Source: Streptomyces lucensis JCM 4490
GTDB taxonomy: Bacteria > Actinomycetota > Actinomycetes > Streptomycetales > Streptomycetaceae
DNA: 64,000 nt
Assembly (NCBI RefSeq): GCF_014650035.1
Contig: NZ_BMUE01000006.1
Coordinates: forward strand, 364,239 to 428,238
Direction: 5' to 3'
Each line of letters starts with the position of its first letter. Position 1 is the first letter of the stretch. The notes under the pieces were generated by a model. It was not told where the DNA came from. It searched no databases and saw nothing but the letters and a program-made list of their open reading frames with translations. Both the position numbers and the translations under genes were made by a program. This document shows, piece after piece, positions 45,560 through 51,466 of the stretch.

Positions 45560-45838
45560 GTGACTGACGACAACGTTGACTTCCCGCCCGGCGACGGCCC
45601 CACCAGCGGTATCTCCGTCACCTTGACCGCCGGAACTCTGCAGGCCATCCGTGAGCGGGTCGGCAAGCGAGGTGTCTCGGCCTACCTGGAGAAGGCGGCG
45701 CAGCGGCAGATCGAGCGCGACAAGCTGGACGAGCTGATCGCGGACTTCGACAAGGTGCACGGTCCGGCCGACCCCGAGGCCGTGGCGGTCAAACGTGCCC
45801 GGCTGACCGGAGGCGCGAACGCAGGGGTGGCCGCGTGA
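45560..45838 (+). CDS. Antitoxin of a VapBC-type module
   Basis: 92 residues from GTG 45560. The middle part SVTLTAGTLQAIRERVGKRG has ribbon-helix-helix-like character, and the Glu/Arg-rich C terminus would wrap the toxin. A CATACT -10-like hexamer lies 6 nt before the GTG with no Shine-Dalgarno, so the mRNA may be leaderless. Its stop overlaps the toxin start by 4 bp (GTGA). The upstream 200 bp (45356-45559) hold no gene. Confidence 0.85.
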   Translation: MTDDNVDFPPGDGPTSGISVTLTAGTLQAIRERVGKRGVSAYLEKAAQRQIERDKLDELIADFDKVHGPADPEAVAVKRARLTGGANAGVAA

Positions 45839-46233
45839 GCGGTGTCCTGGTTCTGGACAGCGAGGGCCTGGCAAAGGCCGTACAGCGGGACCGGGAGATC
45901 CACGAGTGGCTGACGGCGGCTCGCGACGCGGACTTGCCCGTGATCACCTCGGCGGCCGTGTTGGTCGAGGTGATCCATCCGAAGATCAACGACGCCGCAC
46001 TGAAGTGGACCCTGTCCCGCCTGAGCGTCGAGCCCGTAACCCAGGCCGTCGCGCAATCCGCCGCCGCCTTGCTGCGGGCAGCGCGGCTGCACGGCCACAA
46101 GTACGCCATCGACGCCATGCTGTGCGCGACCGCCTTGCAGCATCCCGGCCGGGTGACCGTTCTGACTTCGGACGTGGAAGACATCGGGCTGCTCACCGCC
46201 GAGCATCCGCGCCTGAGTACTGAGAAGGTCTGA
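45835..46233 (+). CDS. PIN-domain toxin (VapC-like)
   Basis: 132 residues. PIN-domain acidic residues are visible: D in VLVLDSEG, E in VLVEVIHP, D in AIDAML and D in VLTSDVEDI. Family members are metal-dependent RNases cutting tRNA or rRNA; the target here is unknown. Translationally coupled to the antitoxin gene. A hairpin follows at once (GGCCAGGTC/GACCTGGGCC at 46248-46270) and overlaps the left att-like repeat of the adjacent remnant element, so the module marks the element's boundary. Confidence 0.88.
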   Translation: MSGVLVLDSEGLAKAVQRDREIHEWLTAARDADLPVITSAAVLVEVIHPKINDAALKWTLSRLSVEPVTQAVAQSAAALLRAARLHGHKYAIDAMLCATALQHPGRVTVLTSDVEDIGLLTAEHPRLSTEKV

Positions 46234-46258
46234 GCCGAGACGACTGAGGCCAGGTCAA

Positions 46259-46280
46259 TGACCTGGGCCTTCTTCATGGA
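46259..46280 (+). other. attL-like copy of 22-bp direct repeat
   Basis: Identical to 47988-48009. It lies 26 bp after the VapC-like gene stop. Two TCTGGCACG repeats, 11 bp apart, follow at 46301-46309 and 46312-46320. Confidence 0.55.
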
Positions 46281-46415
46281 CCCCGCGGCTCCCCCTAGGT
46301 TCTGGCACGCGTCTGGCACGATCTGTTCGTCCCGATCTCTCGGCTGGGTGGTCATTGAGGTCTGGTGGGCTGGTCAGCCGACCATCGACGCTTCTGACGG
46401 TCGGCTGCGGTCGCA

Positions 46416-46450
46416 GTGGTTGCTGTACTTCGCTGCTGTACAGCAACCAC
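46416..46450. other. 13-bp-arm perfect inverted repeat near left element end
   Basis: GTGGTTGCTGTAC (46416-46428) and its exact complement (46438-46450) flank 9 nt. The same 13-mer recurs at 50562-50574 beside a tRNA-Ser-like fragment. It may be an integrase or repressor site of this element class. Confidence 0.6.
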
Positions 46451-46517
46451 CGCCGTGCCGAGGGATACGGCTGAGGGCGCTCTGGACGACGTGGCGCTGC
46501 CTCGTGCGGGTCAGTCC

Positions 46518-47309
46518 TCAGGTGAGCTGGAGGAGCCGTGCGGCCGTTCCTCCCAGGACCATGTCCCGGACCTCACCTGGTGTGGTGACGCGCTCGACGG
46601 TCGCGCGAGCGAGGACCGGGTCTCCGTAGGGGGCGTCTGAGCCGAAGAGGGTCCGGTCCGGGAGCTCCTTGACGGCCAGCCGGACGGCAAAGATCAGGTG
46701 GGCCGTCGACAGTTCCAGGAACATGCTGGGGGTATCCCGGACCAACTCGATCGCGTCCATCCAGTTCAGCCCTCCTAGTTGGCTGATGACCAGGGGCACG
46801 GTCGGATACCCGGCCGCCAGACGGGCCAGAGTCCGCAGGTCGTCCGCCGTGGTCGGTGTGAATCCGTGAACGACCACGGGCAGGTCGCCATGGTCCGCCG
46901 CCGCTCGCAACACCGGCTCGATGAGGTCTGCCCGTCCGGGAGGTGGTGTCAGTTCTCCGATTCCTCGCAGGCCGTGCCCGACCACGTCCCGGTCGATTGT
47001 CTCGGCGATCTGATCTGCTGGCAGGTCCAGCGGCACACTCCTGAAACCGATGAAACGGTGAGGGTAGGCGGCCAGTGCCGTATCCAGCTCTCGCCACGCG
47101 GCCCGGTACCCCTCGACCCCGTTCGCCCGGCCCCCGATCGCCTTATCCAGAACAGCCATCTCGCGGCGCAACATCTTCAGGTCCGTGGCCCGTTCCGGGT
47201 GCGGCCGTGTACTGAAGAGGACTGCGCGATCCACTCCGGCGTCGTCCAGCAGCGCGATGTGATCCTCAACCGGGTCGTGGACATGACTGTGCGCGTCAAT
47301 GATCATCAT
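46518..47309 (-). CDS. Amidohydrolase (TIM-barrel metal hydrolase)
   Basis: 263 residues from ATG 47309 (GGGAGAAA upstream). The metal-binding start MMIIDAHSHVHD is that of amidohydrolase_2/ACMSD-like enzymes; later residues are H in LPVVVHGFTP and D in LFGSDAPYGDP. It probably decarboxylates or hydrolyses a small aromatic or lactone compound; the substrate is unknown. It is divergent from a MerR regulator with a 93-bp gap that contains a TTGACC -35-like hexamer for this gene and a CCTT/AGGG dyad. It lies inside the remnant element. Confidence 0.9.
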   Translation of the reverse strand: MMIIDAHSHVHDPVEDHIALLDDAGVDRAVLFSTRPHPERATDLKMLRREMAVLDKAIGGRANGVEGYRAAWRELDTALAAYPHRFIGFRSVPLDLPADQIAETIDRDVVGHGLRGIGELTPPPGRADLIEPVLRAAADHGDLPVVVHGFTPTTADDLRTLARLAAGYPTVPLVISQLGGLNWMDAIELVRDTPSMFLELSTAHLIFAVRLAVKELPDRTLFGSDAPYGDPVLARATVERVTTPGEVRDMVLGGTAARLLQLT

Positions 47310-47402
47310 TTTCTCCCTGTGCGAGGTGGCCGGCCCGGAATGCGACCGGCCCGAGCAGCGTTGCGCCCTGACACCGTTGGAAGGTCAAGTGGAAGGGCGG
47401 AC

Positions 47403-47759
47403 ATGCTGATCGGGGAGCTCTCACGCCGCACGGAAGTCAGCGAACGCCTCCTGCGTTACTACGAGCGCGTCGAGTTGATCCGGTCGGAACGACGCGCGAA
47501 CGGCTATCGCGACTACGCCGAGGAAACCGTCGAAACCGTGCGCCAGATCCGCGCCCTGCTCGCCGCCGGCCTTCCCACACGCATCATTCGCCGGGTCCTC
47601 CCCTGCACTGCCGACGGCACCACCTTGCGCCCGTGCCCTGGTGTCCTCGACCAGCTGCGTGCCCAACTGAACGACTTGGACCGTCGCGCCGCCAGTCTGG
47701 CGGCGGCCCGAGAACTGCTGCGCCGGACGATCGCCGTCGCAGAGGAGCGCAGCGGCTGA
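47403..47759 (+). CDS. MerR-family regulator
   Basis: 118 residues from ATG 47403. The winged helix starts MLIGELSRRTEVSERLLRYY, with the typical RANGYRDYAEETVETVRQI, followed by the dimerisation helix (LDQLRAQLNDLDRRAASLAA). Only one Cys pair-like site (LPCTADGTTLRPCPG) lies in the sensor part, which could bind metal or a ligand. It probably controls the divergent amidohydrolase gene. The last codons overlap the start of the integrase remnant frame. Confidence 0.9.
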   Translation: MLIGELSRRTEVSERLLRYYERVELIRSERRANGYRDYAEETVETVRQIRALLAAGLPTRIIRRVLPCTADGTTLRPCPGVLDQLRAQLNDLDRRAASLAAARELLRRTIAVAEERSG

Positions 47760-47956
47760 ACGGCGAACTCAAGGACACGATGGTCCGCGCCGGGCAGTCG
47801 TCCGAGAAGGCCGCGCTGATCCATCAGCACTCCGACGAGGAGCGGCAGGAGGAGGTCGCGGCCGGCCTCGACGCCACTGTCCGGAAGGCTCGGACTGAGG
47901 CAGCGGAGAAGGCGGGCGAAAAGCCTTCTGGCACGAATCTGGCACGCGGCGAGTGA
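47756..47956 (+). pseudogene. C-terminal fragment of a tyrosine integrase
   Basis: 66 codons, LNGELKDTMVRAGQSSEKAA then LIHQHSDEERQEEVAAGLDA and SGTNLARGE before TGA. This matches the conserved end of actinobacterial tyrosine integrases, whose nucleophile lies in LIYQHS. Here the codon is CAT (47822-47824), so Tyr is replaced by His through one T-to-C change. The catalytic Arg/His residues upstream are gone. The fragment cannot work. Its TCTGGCACG repeats encode part of the C-terminal SGTNLARGE tail and double as arm-like sites. Confidence 0.8.
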
Positions 47957-47973
47957 TCACCACGCACAGCAAA

Positions 47974-48000
47974 AAGGCCCGGGTCTCTGACCTGGGCCTT
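47974..48000. terminator. Terminator between integrase remnant and tRNA-Gly
   Basis: AAGGCCCGGGTC and GACCTGGGCCTT pair over 12 bp with one mismatch around TCT. It serves the tRNA gene (minus strand) and the integrase remnant. Confidence 0.8.
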
Positions 48001-48009
48001 CTTCATGGA
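47988..48009 (+). other. attR-like copy of 22-bp direct repeat
   Basis: Identical to 46259-46280. Its last four bases are the complement of the tRNA discriminator and CCA, so the repeat abuts the tRNA-Gly 3' end. TCTGGCACG repeats lie 41 bp to the left. Confidence 0.55.
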
Positions 48010-48079
48010 GCGGGTGACGAGAATCGAACTCGCGCTCTCAGCTTGGGAAGCTGATGTTCTACCATTAAACTACACCCGC
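48006..48079 (-). tRNA. tRNA-Gly(CCC) with encoded CCA
   Basis: On the minus strand the gene reads GCGGGTG at 48079 for the acceptor 5' side and CACCCGC-T-CCA at the 3' end, with a TTCGATT T loop and a GTTTAATGGTAGAAC D arm. The anticodon arm TCAGC-TTCCCAA-GCTGA gives anticodon CCC, glycine. All stems pair. It is the attachment gene of the remnant element and remains intact. Confidence 0.95.
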
Positions 48080-48362
48080 GTAAGTCGAACAGCGTCCCCG
48101 GTGGGGCCGATGTCCCGACGTTCGCTCACTGTACATCATCACGGACCCCCGGTGCTCGGACCCCGGTGGGTCCGTGATCGTTTCCGGGCTGGGATCCGGC
48201 CTGCGGGCGGCCGGAGTTGAAACGTACGGTGAGGGTAGGAGAGGGTCCGGGTGGTGGCCGGAGTGCCGCCTGGAGAGTCGTCTCTTTGATCCCGTAATGT
48301 GGCTTTCGTCGTCGGGTCGGTCAGCCCGACGAGGCTCTTGGGGAAGGGACTTGAGGGACTTG

Positions 48363-48530
48363 ATGGAACGCACCGTCGTCCGTTGCGCGGACGGGCACGT
48401 CTTCAGCACCGCTTCGTTCCCGATGCAGAAGGCCGAGCGGCTCGGCCCCGGCCGGCTCGTGAGGTGTCCACGCTGTACCCGGCTCCGCAGCGTCGTGCCG
48501 GTCGCCGTGAAGGAAGCGGTCGAGCGGTAG
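48363..48530 (+). CDS. Small zinc-ribbon-like protein
   Basis: 55 residues from ATG 48363 (GAGGGACTTG before it). The sequence MERTVVRCADGHVFSTASFP contains one Cys-His site and LVRCPRCTRLR a CxxC pair, so a small zinc ribbon is likely. Short proteins of this kind are common in Streptomyces; the function is unknown. A larger frame from 48174 has no start signal. It is 82 bp upstream of dcd. Confidence 0.8.
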   Translation: MERTVVRCADGHVFSTASFPMQKAERLGPGRLVRCPRCTRLRSVVPVAVKEAVER

Positions 48531-48575
48531 GAGCGGGGCAAGCGGTCGTCACACCTGGCGCGCGGTCCGTCACGA

Positions 48576-48606
48576 TTGTCACGGGTCCGCGCGCCTTGCG
48601 TATCCT
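48576..48606 (+). promoter_or_regulatory. Promoter of dcd, leaderless
   Basis: TTGTCA (48576-48581) and TATCCT (48601-48606) with a 19-bp spacer. The -10 ends 6 nt before the GTG start and no Shine-Dalgarno is present, so transcription should begin at or next to the start codon. Confidence 0.6.
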
Positions 48607-48612
48607 CGCTAC

Positions 48613-49188
48613 GTGCTTCTCTCAGACAAGGACATCCGGGCCGAGATCGACGCCGGACGGGTACGGATCGATCCCTACGACGAAACCATGGTGCAGCCGT
48701 CGAGCATCGACGTGCGGCTGGACCGGTACTTCCGGGTGTTCGAGAACCACCGGTACCCGCACATCGACCCCTCGGTCGAGCAGGCGGACCTCACGCGGCT
48801 CGTCGAGCCCGAGGGGGACGAGCCGTTCATCCTGCACCCCGGTGAGTTCGTGCTCGCCTCCACCTACGAGGTGATCACGCTCCCCGACGATCTCGCATCG
48901 CGGCTGGAGGGGAAGAGCTCGCTCGGGCGGCTCGGGCTCGTCACGCACTCCACCGCCGGGTTCATCGACCCCGGCTTCAGCGGGCACGTGACCCTGGAGC
49001 TGTCCAACCTCGCCACCCTCCCCATCAAGCTCTGGCCGGGCATGAAGATCGGGCAGCTGTGCATGTTCCGGCTGACCTCGCCCGCCGAGTTCCCGTACGG
49101 CAGCGAGCGCTACGGCTCCCGCTACCAGGGGCAGCGCGGACCGACCGCCTCGCGGTCCTACGTGAATTTCCACCGGACCCAGGTGTGA
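48613..49188 (+). CDS. dcd: dCTP deaminase
   Basis: 191 residues from GTG 48613. Core motifs MVQPSSIDVRLDRYFRVFEN, the signature LEGKSSLGRLGL, and the catalytic Glu segment THSTAGFIDPGFSGHVTLEL. The C-terminal QGQRGPTASRSY closes the active site of the neighbouring subunit. It makes dUTP, or dUMP if bifunctional, for thymidylate synthesis in the cytoplasm. The start follows directly on the -10 hexamer. It is 13 bp upstream of a phosphoribosyltransferase gene, likely an operon. Confidence 0.96.
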   Translation: MLLSDKDIRAEIDAGRVRIDPYDETMVQPSSIDVRLDRYFRVFENHRYPHIDPSVEQADLTRLVEPEGDEPFILHPGEFVLASTYEVITLPDDLASRLEGKSSLGRLGLVTHSTAGFIDPGFSGHVTLELSNLATLPIKLWPGMKIGQLCMFRLTSPAEFPYGSERYGSRYQGQRGPTASRSYVNFHRTQV

Positions 49189-49201
49189 GGGCGGCAGGGG
49201 C

Positions 49202-49711
49202 ATGAGTGACGTGCGGGAGAACCTGACGTACGAGCGGTTCGGTACCGCCGTGCGCGAGCTGGCGCAGACGATCGCCGACGACGGGTACGAGCCCGACATC
49301 GTGCTCAGCATCGCCCGGGGCGGGGTCTTCGTCGCGGGCGGGCTCGCCTACGCCCTCGACTGCAAGAACATCCACCTGGTGAACGTCGAATTCTACACCG
49401 GCGTGGGGACGACCCTGGAGATGCCGGTCATGCTGGCGCCCGTCCCCAACGTCATCGACTTCTCCGACAAGAAGGTGCTGATCACCGATGACGTCGCGGA
49501 CACCGGCAAGACCCTGAAGCTGGTACGCGACTTCTGCCTCGACACGGTCGCCGAGGTGCGCTCCGCGGTGATCTACGAGAAGTCCCACTCCCTCGTCAAG
49601 TGCGAGTACGTCTGGAAGCGCACGGACGACTGGATCAACTTCCCGTGGAGCGTTTTGCCTCCAGTACATAAGTCGGGCGAGGCACCGAAGGAGAACAGGG
49701 AAGCGCTCTGA
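49202..49711 (+). CDS. Phosphoribosyltransferase family protein
   Basis: 169 residues from ATG 49202. The PRPP loop is KVLITDDVADTGKTL and the active-site flexible segment lies near LSIARGGVFVAGGLAYAL. It resembles bacterial hypoxanthine/xanthine-guanine phosphoribosyltransferases (VNVEFYTGVG and a C-terminal DWINFPW). Close to dcd, it fits nucleotide salvage. The exact base is uncertain. It is the last clearly core gene before the foreign region. Confidence 0.9.
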   Translation: MSDVRENLTYERFGTAVRELAQTIADDGYEPDIVLSIARGGVFVAGGLAYALDCKNIHLVNVEFYTGVGTTLEMPVMLAPVPNVIDFSDKKVLITDDVADTGKTLKLVRDFCLDTVAEVRSAVIYEKSHSLVKCEYVWKRTDDWINFPWSVLPPVHKSGEAPKENREAL

Positions 49712-50084
49712 CCTGGTGACTTCGCTGCGGCGCCTAGTGCCGCATCAGGCTGCCCTCAATCCAGCCTTGCCGGGGCCGCTAGGGAAGCTGGCCCAGGCAA
49801 GGCAATGCTCTGGAGCACCTCAGAGGAACAAGTTCTGACGCCACGCGTCCGCGATCTGCGGCTCCGTCCTTGGTCAACCTTCTGACCAGCGGCGGAGCCG
49901 TCGTCGTCTGTCAGCGTTGGTTGTCACTGAGCACCCCCGCACGGCCCAGGGACGGCCCGGACCGCTATGCCGGAGGCGCCGACAGTCAAGAGGGACGCAC
50001 GCGCCACAGCGGCGATTCTGTCTGATTCGTGCTGCTGCTTGAGCTGCGCATATGCCATTACGCTGCGCTCCCATGGGGAAAGCT
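49712..50084. other. Gene-free stretch with nested hairpin
   Basis: No supported gene in 373 bp. A nested hairpin lies at 49859-49900: outer arms CGGCTCCG/CGGAGCCG and inner arms TGGTCA/TGACCA. It may be the terminator of the dcd-phosphoribosyltransferase operon, or mark the left edge of the foreign segment. Frames here lack start signals. Confidence 0.55.
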
Positions 50085-50462
50085 ATGCGCCTGTACTGGT
50101 GATATGTCGCGGTTGGGGCACTCGTCGTCGCATGGACCCAGCGCTGGGCCCTCCCGATCATCGCCGCCTTGTCCGTTGCGGTCTTCGCCTACGCTTCCTT
50201 CCAGGTGCCGGTCTGGTGTGGAGCGGTCAATCGGGACGGTCGGACCTACTGCCGGAACAACGCTTAAGGCGTACTGATGGGGTGCCGAAACCGCCAGCAT
50301 CGTTGGCAGAAGCTCAAGATGATCGTGTTGCGGAGCAAGGTCGGCGACGTGAGTCGTGCTGTTTTCCCGACCGCGAAGGAGAAGTTCAACGCCTTCTTGG
50401 CCGTAGCCGGCCTGCTCTCCGCGATCGCAGCAGTGATCGTCCCCGTCTTCACCGGTGACTGA
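50085..50462 (+). pseudogene. Small membrane protein gene with two in-frame stops
   Basis: The frame from ATG 50085 (GGGGAAAG before it) reads MRLYW, then TGA at 50100-50102, then YVAVGALVVAWTQRWALPII to CRNNA, then TAA at 50265-50267, and GVLMGCRNRQHRWQKLKMIV to the stop at 50462. From memory, intact Streptomyces homologues have WWY and NN-x-YG or similar at these points, so TGG-to-TGA and TAT-to-TAA changes explain the two stops. A helix near the N terminus and another near the C terminus (FLAVAGLLSAIAAVIVPVF) would span the membrane. Confidence 0.7.
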
Positions 50463-50493
50463 TGGCCCGCCCACCTCGGGCTGTGGCGTGCAG

Positions 50494-50550
50494 TTTGAAA
50501 GCCGTCGTTGCGGGAGTCACCGAGGGTTCAAAACCCCACATACTCACCGG
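50494..50550 (+). other. Serine-tRNA-like 3' half (possible attachment-site remnant)
   Basis: From TTTGAAA (an anticodon loop that would read UGA) it continues GCCGT as the 3' anticodon-stem side, a long variable region, AGGGTTCAAAACCCC as a T-arm-like stretch, and CACCG. The 5' anticodon stem strand does not pair, and no D arm or acceptor precedes it. This is the half that integrases usually copy. The T stem pairs poorly, so it is decayed or a coincidence. The 13-mer GTGGTTGCTGTAC follows at 50562. Confidence 0.4.
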
Positions 50551-50701
50551 GCAGGTTGGTGGTGGTTGCTGTACTCCGGTTCAGCAGCGGTGCTGCCAGT
50601 CGCGCCCACGGTTGGCCCAGGTAGGGATGCCGTACGACCCCTAATAATCCAGACTGGAAGGTGTCTAATCTTTACGGCCACATAGCACCTTTGGAAGGCC
50701 A

Positions 50702-51313
50702 ATGGATCACAGGCTGCAGCGTGTTGCCATTCTTTGCGATGTCCCACTTCTGCGACGGGGAATTCAGCATGCTCTGAGTGCGGCAGCCGATCTGCAACTT
50801 GAGATCTTCTCGTCAAAAGGGGGTGAAACGGCACTAAAAAGAAAAAGTGAATCTGCATTGCCGGACATTGTGATCCTTGTTCCGTCGACTTTCGATGTTA
50901 TCCATGAAGGAATTTCCTATCTGCATCACCGCGGATGCAGAGTGATCGTTCTATCTTCATCGGCGATACAGTGTGATGCGATGACGGCAATTCACGCGGG
51001 AGCGCGCGGATATCTAGACCATGACGTCGAAGAATCAGAATTGCTCACGGCAATCCGAACAGTTGCATGTAATCGAACCTACATTTCCGCGAACCTCACG
51101 CAACTCCTCGGCGTTAACGCGAGCATCACCGAACGGGAAAGGCAGATTCTGGAACTTCTTGCAGCCGGACATACGGATCGAGAAATTGCAAGAAAGCTGC
51201 AAATAAGTGAGCACACGGTGCATTCGCATTTAGATCGACTGCGGGCGAAGACTGGACTGAGGCGACGGGCGGATCTAACTCGCCTCGCGCTGAAACATGG
51301 GATGCCAAAGTGA
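50702..51313 (+). CDS. Orphan LuxR-type regulator with degenerate receiver
   Basis: 203 residues from ATG 50702 (GGAAGG upstream). A receiver-like domain (about 5-125) has LPDIVILVPSTFD where a phospho-Asp is expected, so the acceptor is Val; the receiver is phosphorylation-independent. The LuxR HTH is SITERERQILELLAAGHTDR with EIARKLQISEHTVHSHLDRL. Base composition is strikingly AT-rich (many A/T third positions) compared with every neighbour, so it is foreign. Codon 177 is TTA (51230-51232), inside the HTH. AAGGTG/CACCTT half-sites (50658, 50686) precede the gene. It probably controls the next gene. Confidence 0.88.
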   Translation: MDHRLQRVAILCDVPLLRRGIQHALSAAADLQLEIFSSKGGETALKRKSESALPDIVILVPSTFDVIHEGISYLHHRGCRVIVLSSSAIQCDAMTAIHAGARGYLDHDVEESELLTAIRTVACNRTYISANLTQLLGVNASITERERQILELLAAGHTDREIARKLQISEHTVHSHLDRLRAKTGLRRRADLTRLALKHGMPK

Positions 51314-51466
51314 ATCGTGTGGGTAGTTCCGCCCGTAGCGTGGGTAGCTCTTCCCCTTTCTCCTCCTGGGGCATCAGAGCAGACTGAGGTCATGACGTGT
51401 TTGTGACCGATGGGGTGGGCTCCGTTTCAAGGGGGCGGACCTCAGCGACACCCGCAGGGGACGATC

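Larger units (their letters stand above)
46259..48009. mobile_element. Decayed tyrosine-integrase element at tRNA-Gly(CCC)
   Basis: A perfect 22-bp direct repeat (TGACCTGGGC...TTCATGGA) flanks 1.75 kb: 46259-46280 and 47988-48009, the right copy ending at the 3' end of tRNA-Gly. On the inner side of each copy lies a pair of TCTGGCACG repeats (46301-46320 and 47927-47946), like integrase arm sites. Contents: amidohydrolase, MerR regulator and a 66-codon integrase remnant. The repeat stops at the tRNA boundary rather than running into the T arm, which is unusual; part of each repeat is also terminator sequence. Confidence 0.6.

Noticed and set aside
50100..50102. TGA read as selenocysteine
   Set aside because: No SECIS-like hairpin follows at once, a second stop (TAA) interrupts the same frame, and the expected residue is Trp.
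50494..50550. Full tRNA-Ser gene
   Set aside because: No acceptor 5' strand, D arm or paired 5' anticodon stem precedes the loop, and the T stem pairs in only part of its positions; kept only as a possible remnant.
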